Source of the DNA: an uncultured Ruminiclostridium sp.
GTDB lineage: Bacteria; Bacillota; Clostridia; Oscillospirales; Acutalibacteraceae
Assembly (NCBI GenBank): GCA_902490005.1
Contig: CABUCM010000022.1
Coordinates: 1-44,196 of the forward strand
Direction: 5' to 3'
Length of the DNA stretch: 44,196 nucleotides
Position 1 is the stretch's first letter. Every line of letters starts with the position of its first letter. A model generated the notes under the pieces. The model worked only from the letters and a program-made list of their open reading frames with translations, did not search any database and had not been told where the DNA came from. Positions 30,875 through 38,900 of this stretch are shown piece after piece. A program made the position numbers and the translations under genes.

Positions 30875-31456
30875 ATGGCAGTGGGTTTCACCCCAGAGGA
30901 AAAAGAAAGAATTTTGATTTTATTAAAGCAAGAGGCTAAAATCTGTGTTTCTTCCATAGGAATGCGCAAGACGACGGTGGACAGGTTAGCGCAGGCTGCC
31001 GGAATTTCCAAGGGTGCTTTTTATAAGTTTTTCGAAAGCAAGGAATTGCTGTTCCTGGAAGTATTGGAGGACTGGCATAAAGAAATTTACGATACCGCCC
31101 TATCGGTCATTCAAAGGCTTCAAGGGCTTCCCCAGGCGGAGCGGGCGGCTCAGGGCTTGCTTGCTGCCTTTCGTATTATCGTTTCTCACTCCTTGACAGA
31201 ATTTCTGGTTGCTGATACGCCCTTCTTACTTAGAAAAATCCCTAAAGAAATAGTTCTAAAGCGTTATCACAGCGACGCAGTGCATTTAAGGTATATTATT
31301 AGTGTTTCCGGCCTGCGGCTTAAAACCTCTGAGGAATTGGCGGTTACCGTTATAGTAACTTTAATGCAGGCGTTAAAAGGGCGCGAAGCTGACGACGACT
31401 TGTTTTGGCAGTCCTATGAGTTGATTGTCCGCGGTGCCTGCAGCCGTCTTTTTTAA
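30875..31456 (+). CDS. TetR/AcrR family regulator
   Basis: 193 residues. HTH: SSIGMRKTTVDRLAQAAGISKGAFYKFFESKELLFLEVLEDW (about residues 28-69). The C-terminal domain is helical and matches no ligand class I know. No obvious target gene is adjacent: the DHHW gene is upstream and a DtxR gene downstream. The palindrome over its own promoter shows that it probably represses itself and, by recognition of the same dyad, genes elsewhere. The ATG has only a poor ribosome site, so expression may be low or the start slightly different. Confidence 0.88.
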   Translation: MAVGFTPEEKERILILLKQEAKICVSSIGMRKTTVDRLAQAAGISKGAFYKFFESKELLFLEVLEDWHKEIYDTALSVIQRLQGLPQAERAAQGLLAAFRIIVSHSLTEFLVADTPFLLRKIPKEIVLKRYHSDAVHLRYIISVSGLRLKTSEELAVTVIVTLMQALKGREADDDLFWQSYELIVRGACSRLF

Positions 31457-31479
31457 AAAGTTGGGTTTGACAAACTTCG

Positions 31480-31508
31480 TTGAAAAAGGAAAATCCTTAT
31501 GGTATCAT
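31480..31508 (+). promoter_or_regulatory. Promoter of the DtxR-family gene
   Basis: TTGAAA (31480-31485), 17 bp, TATCAT (31503-31508). The first bases of the spacer and the AAGGA/TCCTT dyad within it could also bind a regulator. Confidence 0.6.
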
Positions 31509-31540
31509 AAATACACCTTGTAAACAGGAGGCGATCAGAT

Positions 31541-31924
31541 TTGGAAATTCATGAGTCTGGTGAAAACTATTTAGAAACAATTCTTATGCTAAAACAAAAA
31601 ATCGGACAAGTGCGTGCCATTGATATTGTTCGGTATTTGAATTTTTCTAAGCCGACCGTTAGCGTGGCGATGAAGCGTTTCAAAGAAGACGGCTATATTC
31701 AAGTGGATAAAGAAGGCTATATCATCTTAACGGAAAAGGGGATAGCAATTGCTGAAAGGATCTATGAACGGCATGTGGTAATTGCAAAAGTGCTGATGGT
31801 CCTGGGGGTAGACGAAGATACCGCTTATGAAGATTCCTGCCGGATTGAACATGATATCAGCGACAAAACCTTCCAGTGTATTAAACAATATTATCTTCAG
31901 TCAGAAGCTGTCAAAGATAACTAA
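31541..31924 (+). CDS. DtxR/MntR-family metal-dependent regulator
   Basis: 127 residues from a TTG with AGGAGGCGATC upstream. A winged helix (YLETILMLKQKIGQVRAIDIVRYLNFSKPTVSVAMKRFKEDGYIQVDKEGYIILTEKG) is followed by the metal-binding and dimer domain with DEDTAYEDSCRIEHDISDKTF, where Cys/Glu/His are the usual metal ligands. The SH3-like third domain of DtxR is absent, as in MntR and IdeR-like short members. DtxR-type dyads lie just downstream of it, before the DUF3793-flavodoxin operon (31996-32068), so it probably represses that operon when Fe2+ or Mn2+ is plentiful. Confidence 0.92.
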   Translation: MEIHESGENYLETILMLKQKIGQVRAIDIVRYLNFSKPTVSVAMKRFKEDGYIQVDKEGYIILTEKGIAIAERIYERHVVIAKVLMVLGVDEDTAYEDSCRIEHDISDKTFQCIKQYYLQSEAVKDN

Positions 31925-31957
31925 AATCTTAGATATGAATAAGATTTTGAAAAACTA

Positions 31958-32068
31958 TTGACAGGAGGGAAACCTCCTGTTATACTTATTCTTGTGGTTA
32001 GTTATCGCTAACCAAAGAAAAATGAATAGCTTTTTTATTTTGCAATATAGTTAGTTTTTACTAATTAT
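31958..32068 (+). promoter_or_regulatory. Iron-type promoter/operator of the DUF3793-flavodoxin operon
   Basis: A perfect TTGACA (31958-31963), 17 bp, TATACT (31981-31986). The spacer itself is a dyad ACAGGAGG-GAAA-CCTCCTGT. Just downstream lies GGTTAG-N6-CTAACC (31996-32013), close to the DtxR/IdeR box (TTAGG...CCTAA type). A second dyad, ATAGTTAGT-TTTT-ACTAATTAT (32047-32068), has one mismatch. Repressor bound to these would block transcription. Confidence 0.72.
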
Positions 32069-32089
32069 AGATTTCAAAGGAGGAAGCTT

Positions 32090-32641
32090 ATGCTGGAGGA
32101 ATCTTTGGTACGGCACTGTTCGCCGACCTTGGCGGGATTGAAATCAGGAAGCTTGTTTAACTATTCTTATCAATCCTTGGATTCTCTTCTTAAGCAGATC
32201 AACTATTGGAATACGCTTTGCGGGCACAAGGGACTTCGGTTGGCGTTGCTAGATGCCGATCACAGAAAATCTCTTATTTACGTTTACCGGCCGGAAAACC
32301 TGAAGAGAGATTGGTCTTGTCCAAGAATTTCAGCATTTCTAAACTCCACGGGGTATGACCCTAAAAATCCAGAGGGCTCCATTGCGTATTTATCCTATCG
32401 AATTCGGAAGGAAAAGGACTTTCCCCATGAAATCGGCTTATTTTTAAGCTATCCTTTCGAAGACGTTATTGGATTTATTAAAAACAGGGGACAAAATTGT
32501 AAATATTGCGGCTGCTGGAAAGTTTACTGTGACGAGGCGGCGTGTAAGAAGCTTTTTCAAAAATATAAAAAATGTACTGCGATCTATTGCGATTGTTTTT
32601 TACGCGGAACTTCTATCTTGAAATTGACAGTGGCGGCTTAA
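32090..32641 (+). CDS. DUF3793 family protein
   Basis: 183 residues. The pattern HCSPTLAGLKSGSLFNYSYQSLDSLLKQINYWN...RLALLDADHRKSLIYVYRPENL, then SYRIRKEKDFPHEIGLFLSYPFEDVIGFIKNRGQNCKYCGCWKVYCDEAACKKLFQKYKKC, fits DUF3793. That Clostridial family is repeatedly found with flavodoxins and iron-uptake genes. Cysteines in KYCGCWKVYCDEAAC could bind metal or a cofactor. AAAGGAGGAAGC precedes the ATG. It shares an operon with the flavodoxin 22 bp downstream, under DtxR-like dyads, so a role in iron limitation is likely; the biochemical activity is unknown. Confidence 0.9.
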   Translation: MLEESLVRHCSPTLAGLKSGSLFNYSYQSLDSLLKQINYWNTLCGHKGLRLALLDADHRKSLIYVYRPENLKRDWSCPRISAFLNSTGYDPKNPEGSIAYLSYRIRKEKDFPHEIGLFLSYPFEDVIGFIKNRGQNCKYCGCWKVYCDEAACKKLFQKYKKCTAIYCDCFLRGTSILKLTVAA

Positions 32642-32663
32642 ATCAATAGGAAAGGGTGTCTTT

Positions 32664-33092
32664 ATGAGCAAAATTGCCGTTGTATATTGGAGCGGAACAG
32701 GAAATACCGAGGCTATGGCTAACGCTGTTTTAGAGGGAGCCAAAGCTGCCGGGGCAGATGTCTCATTATATACTGCATCTGATTTTTCTTTGGAGGATTT
32801 TAAAAATGTCGAGGCCATCGCTTTTGGTTGTCCCTCTATGGGGGTTGAGGAATTAGAAGAATCTGAATTTCAGCCTATGTTTTCTTCTATAGAGGGAGAG
32901 TTAAAGGATAAAAAAATCGCTCTATTCGGTTCTTATGGCTGGGGAGACGGCGAATGGATGAGAAATTGGGAAGGTAACTGTCGGGATTCCGGCGCCAATT
33001 TGGTCTGTGATTTTGTAATCGCCAATGAAGCCCCTGACGATGAAGCGATCAAAGCCTGCAATGCCCTGGGCGCTGCTTTGGCAAGCGCCTGA
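32664..33092 (+). CDS. Flavodoxin
   Basis: 142 residues, the short-chain length. The FMN phosphate loop is WSGTGNTEAMA (about 9-19). FGCPSMGVEELEESEFQPMF and LFGSYGWGDGEWMRNWE form the isoalloxazine-binding loops, with Met and Trp flanking the ring. It replaces ferredoxin as electron carrier when iron is short. Its place behind a DtxR-type operator and beside DUF3793 fits that role. AAAGGGTGT precedes the ATG. Confidence 0.95.
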   Translation: MSKIAVVYWSGTGNTEAMANAVLEGAKAAGADVSLYTASDFSLEDFKNVEAIAFGCPSMGVEELEESEFQPMFSSIEGELKDKKIALFGSYGWGDGEWMRNWEGNCRDSGANLVCDFVIANEAPDDEAIKACNALGAALASA

Positions 33093-33146
33093 CCTATTAA
33101 ATTTGCTTACAAGTATTCGCATACAAATTTTCATTTTCTTGTCACT

Positions 33147-33184
33147 GCAGAAATCCCGCCTGGACGTCCAGGCGGGATTTCTGC
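33147..33184. terminator. 38-bp perfect palindrome, probable terminator
   Basis: Arms GCAGAAATCCCGCCTGGAC and GTCCAGGCGGGATTTCTGC are exact complements with no spacer, so the folded RNA has a minimal loop. It is followed only by TTTCT. It lies between the flavodoxin and the tgt promoter and probably ends the flavodoxin transcript. Confidence 0.75.
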
Positions 33185-33225
33185 TTTCTAAAAGGACGAT
33201 AGGAAAACAAGCCGTCCTCTTTTCA

Positions 33226-33254
33226 TTGACGAACCTCAGGGAAGCGTTTATAAT
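33226..33254 (+). promoter_or_regulatory. Promoter of tgt
   Basis: TTGACG (33226-33231), 17 bp, perfect TATAAT (33249-33254), about 39 bp before the ATG. Confidence 0.78.
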
Positions 33255-33292
33255 AATACTATTGTGCGATTGATTATATTTGAGGTGTATTT

Positions 33293-34423
33293 ATGTATGA
33301 ATTAAAGCGAAAAGAGGGCAGCGCTAGACGCGGCTCCTTTTCGACGGTGCATGGAACCGTGCAAACTCCGGCATTCATGAATGTGGCTACCTGCGGCGCG
33401 ATTCGCGGCGCGGTATCCGCTTTGGATTTAAAGGAATTAAAATGCCAGGTCCAGTTGTGCAACACGTACCATCTACATCTCCGCCCCGGAGATAAGGTGG
33501 TCAAAGAACTGGGCGGTATCCGGGAATTTACCCGGTGGCCTGGCCCTGTGTTGACTGACAGCGGCGGATTTCAGGTATTCTCTCTGGCTTCTTTGCGAAA
33601 CATCAAGGAGGAGGGCGTTACCTTTGCTTCGCATATCGACGGCAGAAAAATATTCATGGGCCCGGAAGAAAGCATGCGCATTCAGTCCAATTTGGCCTCG
33701 ACCATCGCGATGGCCTTTGACGAATGTATTGAAAATCCGGCGGAGTACGACTATGTAAAAAAATCAGTCGCCAGGACTACTAGGTGGCTCCACCGTTGCC
33801 AGCGGGAAATGAAAAAACTGAACAGCCGGGAAGGAACGCTGAACCCCCATCAAATGCTTTTTGGGATTAACCAGGGAAGTACGTATGAAGATCTGCGCAT
33901 TGAGCATATGAAGCAAATCAGGGAACTGGATTTAGACGGCTATGCCATCGGAGGTTTAGCGGTAGGGGAGTCCGCCCAAGAGATGTATCGTATTATCGAG
34001 GCGGTAGAGCCCTATATGCCGGCGGATAAGCCTCGTTATCTGATGGGCGTGGGAACTCCAGTGAACATTTTGGAGGCTGTATTCCGGGGTATAGACCTTT
34101 TCGACTGCGTAATGCCAAGCCGTAACGCCCGGCATGGCCACTTGTTTACTTGGGAAGGTATTCGAAACCTGAATAACGCGAAATATATTTTAGACGACAG
34201 TCCTATTGATAAAACGTGCGATTGCCCGGTTTGCCAGAATTTTTCCAGAGCATATCTTCACCACCTGCTGAAAGCCAACGAGATGCTAGGAATGCGTTTA
34301 GCGGTGATGCACAATCTTTATTTCTACAATACCCTGTTGGAAAAAATCCGGTTTGCCATGGATCAGGGAGACTTTGAGGGTTTTTACCGGCAATATCGTG
34401 AGAGTTTGGCGTTAAGAATCTGA
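33293..34423 (+). CDS. tgt: tRNA-guanine transglycosylase (queuosine)
   Basis: 376 residues, normal length. It swaps guanine 34 of GUN-anticodon tRNAs for the queuosine precursor preQ1. DSGGFQVFSLASLRNIKEEGVTF holds the substrate-binding Asp and loop, GGLAVGE binds the base, FDCVMPSRNARHGHLFTWEG contains the catalytic Asp, and the zinc site is CDCPVCQNFSRAYLHHL (three Cys and a His). No queuosine-precursor synthesis genes lie in the window. tgt next to yajC is a widespread bacterial arrangement. Confidence 0.97.
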   Translation: MYELKRKEGSARRGSFSTVHGTVQTPAFMNVATCGAIRGAVSALDLKELKCQVQLCNTYHLHLRPGDKVVKELGGIREFTRWPGPVLTDSGGFQVFSLASLRNIKEEGVTFASHIDGRKIFMGPEESMRIQSNLASTIAMAFDECIENPAEYDYVKKSVARTTRWLHRCQREMKKLNSREGTLNPHQMLFGINQGSTYEDLRIEHMKQIRELDLDGYAIGGLAVGESAQEMYRIIEAVEPYMPADKPRYLMGVGTPVNILEAVFRGIDLFDCVMPSRNARHGHLFTWEGIRNLNNAKYILDDSPIDKTCDCPVCQNFSRAYLHHLLKANEMLGMRLAVMHNLYFYNTLLEKIRFAMDQGDFEGFYRQYRESLALRI

Positions 34424-34431
34424 AAATATGC

Positions 34432-34460
34432 TTGCGCCTAAGACATTTTATTGATATAAT
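34432..34460 (+). promoter_or_regulatory. Promoter of yajC
   Basis: TTGCGC (34432-34437), 17 bp, perfect TATAAT (34455-34460), starting right after the tgt stop. Confidence 0.72.
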
Positions 34461-34492
34461 CAAACTATTAATCGTGGAGGTGCTTTTTTATA

Positions 34493-34849
34493 ATGTTAAA
34501 TTTTAGTCCTGTTGTGAAGAGCTTTGCGTTGGAAGAGGCGGCGGCCAACAATGGCGGCGGTACCATGAGCATTATTCTGATGGTGCTCGTTTATGCCCTC
34601 GTGATCGGCGCTTTGTGGTTCTTCATGATGCGTCCTCAGTCCAAAAAGAGAAAAAAAGAAGAGAAAATGAGAAAAAACCTGCAGATCGGTGACGATATCA
34701 CCACAATTGGCGGTATCACCGGCAGGGTAATCAGTATTAAAGAGGAAACCGACTCTCTGGTCATCGAGACCGGTGTGGACCGCAGCAAAATTCGCATTAA
34801 GAGATGGGCTGTCGCCAGCTGCGATACCATTCATGATGATGTGGAATAA
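34493..34849 (+). CDS. yajC: Preprotein translocase subunit YajC
   Basis: 118 residues. One membrane helix (IILMVLVYALVIGALWFFMM), then RPQSKKRKKEEKMRKNLQIGDDITTIGGITGRVISI, the defining YajC signature after the membrane. It joins SecDF as an accessory to the Sec translocon. The N-terminus before the helix is longer than usual (24 residues with NNGGG); the ATG inside GGTMSI is an alternative start without a better ribosome site. secD and secF are not adjacent. Confidence 0.93.
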   Translation: MLNFSPVVKSFALEEAAANNGGGTMSIILMVLVYALVIGALWFFMMRPQSKKRKKEEKMRKNLQIGDDITTIGGITGRVISIKEETDSLVIETGVDRSKIRIKRWAVASCDTIHDDVE

Positions 34850-34923
34850 TGATGGCATATCCTTTTATCTTCCTGAATAATAATAGTCTAACAGGACGAT
34901 TATTATCTAGGGGGTAGAAGCAT

Positions 34924-35337
34924 TTGAAATATGACAAGTCTTCTCGTGCGGAAAATCCTATGATGGATGCTTTGAAAGCGATTATACTGGGTGCCAGCTT
35001 CGGCGCGGTATTTTGTATGATCGGACTGATTGCCTGCGCCCTTATTTTTATGGGCGCAAAATCCATCCCTTATCAGATGATTCAGCAGATCATACTGGTA
35101 ATCTGTGGGCTAGGCGCGCTGATCAGCGGTTATCTTTGCGTCCGGATTTTAAGGAAAAACGGGCTGTTGTTCGGATTTTTGGCGGCTTTGTTGCTTTTTT
35201 TGCTGATGCTGCTTGTCAGCGCCGTAGCGATTCAGGAACCGTTTACACAGCAATCCTTATTGCGGGGGCTCCTGATGGTGATCGCGGGCGCTATCGGCGG
35301 AGTGATCGGTGTGAACAAAAAGTCTAAAAGAAGATAA
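34924..35337 (+). CDS. TIGR04086 family membrane protein
   Basis: 137 residues from a TTG with GGGGGTAG upstream. Four membrane helices (about 16-44, 50-72, 80-100, 113-130) in the pattern of the small TIGR04086 family, which in Clostridia is usually encoded just after yajC, as here. A basic tail (KKSKRR) points inward. Function is not established. The 74-bp gap to yajC without a terminator suggests they share a transcript. Confidence 0.85.
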   Translation: MKYDKSSRAENPMMDALKAIILGASFGAVFCMIGLIACALIFMGAKSIPYQMIQQIILVICGLGALISGYLCVRILRKNGLLFGFLAALLLFLLMLLVSAVAIQEPFTQQSLLRGLLMVIAGAIGGVIGVNKKSKRR

Positions 35338-35361
35338 TTGTTATTTTTTGTTTTTTGGATG

Positions 35362-35390
35362 TTGTTTTTGTTCTGAAACCTTGCTATAAT
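35362..35390 (+). promoter_or_regulatory. Promoter of scfA
   Basis: TTGTTT (35362-35367), 17 bp, perfect TATAAT (35385-35390), 36 bp before the scfA ATG. Confidence 0.65.
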
Positions 35391-35425
35391 GAATGAAAGA
35401 ACTTTTCAAGAAGGATGGCGTTACC

Positions 35426-35563
35426 ATGAAACATATTAAAACCTTAAACAATGCGAACTTAAAAGAAAGCGCTGTCAAGGGTGGCTGCGGCGAATGCCAG
35501 GCTTCCTGCCAGTCTGCTTGCAAAACTTCCTGCACGGTAGCTAATCAGAAGTGTGAGAAGTAA
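35426..35563 (+). CDS. scfA: SCIFF ranthipeptide precursor (six cysteines in forty-five)
   Basis: 45 residues: MKHIKTLNNANLKESAVKGG leader-like part, then CGECQASCQSACKTSC and a final Cys in NQKCEK, giving exactly six Cys. Length, the LKESAVKGGCGECQASCQSACKTSC core and the maturase gene next door identify SCIFF. The radical-SAM maturase forms thioether bridges from Cys sulfur to other residues. SCIFF is nearly universal in Clostridia and is thought to act in quorum-type signalling, not as an antibiotic. AGAAGGATGG precedes the ATG. Confidence 0.97.
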   Translation: MKHIKTLNNANLKESAVKGGCGECQASCQSACKTSCTVANQKCEK

Positions 35564-35584
35564 TCGCTTCGAAACAGAACAGCT

Positions 35585-35615
35585 TTAAGGGACAGGAAAC
35601 TGTCCCTTAACTTTT
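35585..35615 (+). terminator. Attenuator hairpin between scfA and scfB
   Basis: Perfect 11-bp stem TTAAGGGACAG/CTGTCCCTTAA with a GAAA tetraloop (35585-35610), followed by CTTTT. Partial termination here would give much more precursor peptide mRNA than maturase mRNA. Confidence 0.75.
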
Positions 35616-35640
35616 GTCAAAATTTATTGGAGAGTATGGT

Positions 35641-37008
35641 ATGATACATAAATATAAACTAAATGGATTTCCTATCTGTCTGGATGTAAACAGCGGCGCG
35701 GTCCATGTTTTGGATGACTGCTCTTTCGATCTCTTAGATTATTTATCAGAGGATCATTTCCCAGAGGAAATGCCGAAAGAAATTGAGAAGGCTTTATCTG
35801 ACGCCTATTCTAAAGAAGAGCTGGCCGGGGCTTATCAGGAGCTTTGGGAGCTGAAAGATGCCGGGATCCTATTTTCTGAGGATTCCTATGAACAATTTGC
35901 CGATATGATGACGGCCGCCCCGGTGAAGGCGATGTGTTTAAACGTAGCCCACGACTGCAATCTGAGATGTGAATACTGCTTTGCCGCAAAAGGGGATTTT
36001 GGCGGAGAACGGATGCTGATGCCTTTTGAGATCGGTAAAAAAGCGGTTGATTTTTTGTTGGAAAAATCCGGGACCAGGCATAATCTGGAAATGGATTTCT
36101 TCGGCGGAGAGCCGCTGATGAATTTTGATGTGGTAAAGCAGGTGGTTGCCTATGCCAGAAGCAAGGAGAAAACGTATCATAAAAATTTCCGCTTTACCAT
36201 TACTACCAACGGCCTTTTGCTCACGGATGATAAAATTGAATTCATCAACCGGGAGATGTCTAATTGTGTGCTTTCGTTAGATGGCCGCAGAGAGGTCAAT
36301 GACCGGCTTAGAGTAAAGGTGAATGGAAAAGGGTGCTACGATCAAATTGTGCCCCAATATCAAAAGCTGGTGGCCAATAGAGGGGATAAGGATTACTACG
36401 CCAGGGGGACCTTTACCAAGTACAACCTGGATTTCACCCAGGACGTTCTCCATATGGCGGAGCTGGGATTCGACCAAGTTTCCGTGGAACCAGTGGTTTC
36501 CGATCCTTTGCTGGACTATTCTATCAAAGAAGAAGACCTTCCCAGAGTCTTTGAAGAGTATGAAACCTTAGCAAAAGAGCTGATCAGGCGGAAAAAAGAG
36601 GGAAGAGGCTTCAATTTCTTTCATTTCATGATCGATTTGAACCAAGGCCCCTGCGCGATTAAACGGCTTAGAGGCTGCGGCTGCGGCAATGAATACGTAG
36701 CGGTAACTCCTGATGGAGAAATTTATCCCTGTCATCAATTTGTGGGAAACCCTGAATGGAAGATGGGTGATTTAAACGATAGTAGTTTTGACACGGATAT
36801 GAAGCTTCGATTTGCAAAATCCAATGTATACAGCAAACACGACTGTAGAAATTGCTGGGCCAAATTTTATTGCAGCGGAGGCTGCAACGCCAATTCCTGG
36901 CAGTATGAGGGGGATATCCTGAAATCTCATAAGATTTCCTGCGATCTGGAGAAAAAACGCCTGGAATGCGCTATCATGATCAAGGCGGCTCTGGCGGCAG
37001 AAATATAA
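35641..37008 (+). CDS. scfB: Radical SAM SCIFF thioether maturase
   Basis: 455 residues from the ATG with GGAGAG upstream; a TTG nine codons earlier lacks a site. N-terminal RRE-like peptide-binding part (IHKYKLNGFPICLDVNSGAVHVLDD). The radical SAM motif is CNLRCEYC at Cys106, Cys110, Cys113 and is followed by FFGGEPLMNFDVV. The SPASM/twitch domain carries auxiliary cluster cysteines in GPCAIKRLRGCGCGNEYVAVTPDGEIYPCHQF and SKHDCRNCWAKFYCSGGCNANSW. It installs thioether cross-links in ScfA. It follows scfA after an attenuator hairpin and is closed by a terminator. Confidence 0.97.
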   Translation: MIHKYKLNGFPICLDVNSGAVHVLDDCSFDLLDYLSEDHFPEEMPKEIEKALSDAYSKEELAGAYQELWELKDAGILFSEDSYEQFADMMTAAPVKAMCLNVAHDCNLRCEYCFAAKGDFGGERMLMPFEIGKKAVDFLLEKSGTRHNLEMDFFGGEPLMNFDVVKQVVAYARSKEKTYHKNFRFTITTNGLLLTDDKIEFINREMSNCVLSLDGRREVNDRLRVKVNGKGCYDQIVPQYQKLVANRGDKDYYARGTFTKYNLDFTQDVLHMAELGFDQVSVEPVVSDPLLDYSIKEEDLPRVFEEYETLAKELIRRKKEGRGFNFFHFMIDLNQGPCAIKRLRGCGCGNEYVAVTPDGEIYPCHQFVGNPEWKMGDLNDSSFDTDMKLRFAKSNVYSKHDCRNCWAKFYCSGGCNANSWQYEGDILKSHKISCDLEKKRLECAIMIKAALAAEI

Positions 37009-37027
37009 TCTTTTCCCAAAACAATCG

Positions 37028-37061
37028 ATGCACCCGTCCACTAAGGAGCGGGTGCATTTTT
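37028..37061 (+). terminator. Terminator after scfB
   Basis: Stem ATGCACCCG/CGGGTGCAT with a 12-nt loop, followed by TTTTT, 20 bp after the stop. Confidence 0.88.
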
Positions 37062-37175
37062 ATGCAAACCCGGTTCACAAAATCAAGTTTACATAATTTA
37101 TTTGTCAGTTTACATAACTATAATTACATAAATTTATCAAAACGGATAAATTCTTATTTTTCCTTATGTTTTTCC

Positions 37176-37204
37176 TTGATTTCAATTTGAAAGTGTATTA
37201 TGAT
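37176..37204 (+). promoter_or_regulatory. Promoter of proC
   Basis: TTGATT (37176-37181), 17 bp, TATGAT (37199-37204), in a very A+T-rich spacer. Confidence 0.55.
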
Positions 37205-37236
37205 AATATCACGTGTTAAAAGAAGGTGTTTATTGA

Positions 37237-38043
37237 TTGAAAACTCTTAAGATTGGTTTTATTGGCGCTGGGAATATGGCTACCGCGATTATTCGCGGTA
37301 TTCTTGGAAAAGGCGATTATAAACCCAACGATATCTCTGTTTATGATTTGAATCCGGCGCAGATCGAGAAAATGTGTGCTATGGGCGTTCGGCCGGCGGA
37401 TTCTGCGGTAGAAATCGTAAAACAATGCGATCTTGTCTTTTTGGCGGTAAAACCACAAAATTACGAGGAAGTTCTGGCTGGGATTCGTTCATCAGTAGCA
37501 AAAGAAACGATTTTTGTCACTATCGCGGCGGGGATTTCTACAGAGTATATTATGAAAGCTTTGGGGGTTTCTTGCCCTGTGGTACGAGCTATGCCTAATA
37601 CTCCCTTGTTGTTAGGAAAGGGCGCTACAGCCCTGTGTAGGGCCTCAAACGTTCCGAACGATATTTTTCATTCAGTAATAGATATCTTCTCTGCTTCAGG
37701 CGATGTGGCGGTTTTAACAGAGGATAAAATGAACACCATTATCGCGGTCAACGGCAGTTCCCCGGCTTACATATATTTATTTGCCAAAGCGGTAGTTGAC
37801 TGGGCGGTTACACAAGGCATCGACAGCAAGGTTGCTTTGGATTTAATTTGTAAAACCTTAGAGGGAAGCGCCGAAATGCTACGTTCCTCCGGAAACACCC
37901 CAGACGAATTGATTAAGATGGTTTCCTCTCCGGGAGGAACCACGTTAAAGGCTATGGAAGCTTTGGAAAAGCACGGCTTTTACGAGGGCTTATTGGACGC
38001 GATGGATCAATGTACCAAACGCGCCGAAGAGCTTGGCCGATAA
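37237..38043 (+). CDS. proC: Pyrroline-5-carboxylate reductase
   Basis: 268 residues from a TTG with AAGGTG upstream. It catalyses the last step of proline synthesis. The NADP Rossmann motif is IGFIGAGNMATAIIRGI; VFLAVKPQNYEEVL, VVRAMPNTPLLLGKGATALC and the C-terminal signature VSSPGGTTLKAMEALEKHGFYEGLLDAM are all in place. proA and proB are not in the window, which is common in Clostridia. Confidence 0.96.
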   Translation: MKTLKIGFIGAGNMATAIIRGILGKGDYKPNDISVYDLNPAQIEKMCAMGVRPADSAVEIVKQCDLVFLAVKPQNYEEVLAGIRSSVAKETIFVTIAAGISTEYIMKALGVSCPVVRAMPNTPLLLGKGATALCRASNVPNDIFHSVIDIFSASGDVAVLTEDKMNTIIAVNGSSPAYIYLFAKAVVDWAVTQGIDSKVALDLICKTLEGSAEMLRSSGNTPDELIKMVSSPGGTTLKAMEALEKHGFYEGLLDAMDQCTKRAEELGR

Positions 38044-38119
38044 CAGGTTCATAAAACAGATGACTGTCGCATACTTATCCTACAGATGAAGGTTATAGTA
38101 AAAGGATGTGTATGCGGTT

Positions 38120-38863
38120 ATGTTTCGAAAAAAAAATCTGGCAACTTTTAACGTAAGTCCCAAAGCGGCGGAAAAAATAAAATCGGTTTCTCGCCATCCG
38201 AAATTTCCTACGCTTCCTTCTGGAAAGATTTCTTCCGGGAAAGTGGTTTCCGTCCAAACCGCTTCGGGAAAATCCATTCTTCACTTAGTAAAGGCTCACA
38301 GCCTTTTTCTGGGATTTATTCTGGTACTGCTCGTGGGAATGATCGTAGGGGCTATCGCGGCGAAAAACGCCGACGAGAACCTTTTATCTCAGTTGGATTT
38401 TTTATTTGCCAGCAATTTTAAAGCCAGGCTTAATCAGCCTGCGGGGAATACTTTTGTGGCTTCCTTGGCATCTTCTTTTTTATTTCTTTTTGTTATTTTT
38501 CTGTCTGGCTGCTCTTTATGGGGTTGCCTTAGTATTCCGTTGGTCACTTTTTTTCGAGGCTTTGGCTTAGGAATCTTAACCGGCTATCTCTATTATTCCT
38601 ATGGCTGGCACGGCTTTCTGTTTCATTTGCTGGTGGTTCTGCCGGGAATGTTTCTATCTTCCATTGGTATCGCTTACGGCGGGGAAAAATCCATGCGTCT
38701 TTCCCTCCGGCTGCTGACAGCCCAAAGGAAAGAAAATACCGGTATCTCGATAAATTTCAAGCAATATTTCTTTTACATGGGAAAAGCCTGTATGATCATT
38801 ACCTCTGCGGCATTATTGGATATGATCTGTACCGCTTGCTTTTCTGGCTTGTTTCAGCTTTAA
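38120..38863 (+). CDS. spoIIM: Stage II sporulation protein M homologue
   Basis: 247 residues from the ATG at 38120; a GTG at 38108 lies too close to the AAAGGA site. About 65 basic N-terminal residues precede five membrane helices (SLFLGFILVLLVGMIVGAIAA, ASSFLFLFVIFLSGCSLWGCLSIPLVTFFRGFGLGILTGYLYY, GFLFHLLVVLPGMFLSSIGIAYGG, YFFYMGKACMIITSAALLDMICTACFSGLF). The GLGILTGYL segment and the layout fit the DUF95/SpoIIM family, part of the DMP engulfment complex in spore formers. Its place directly before xerD is a repeated Clostridial arrangement. Confidence 0.85.
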   Translation: MFRKKNLATFNVSPKAAEKIKSVSRHPKFPTLPSGKISSGKVVSVQTASGKSILHLVKAHSLFLGFILVLLVGMIVGAIAAKNADENLLSQLDFLFASNFKARLNQPAGNTFVASLASSFLFLFVIFLSGCSLWGCLSIPLVTFFRGFGLGILTGYLYYSYGWHGFLFHLLVVLPGMFLSSIGIAYGGEKSMRLSLRLLTAQRKENTGISINFKQYFFYMGKACMIITSAALLDMICTACFSGLFQL

Positions 38864-38900
38864 AATATCTTAAGAATAATAAGGAGGAGGAAAGAACGTT

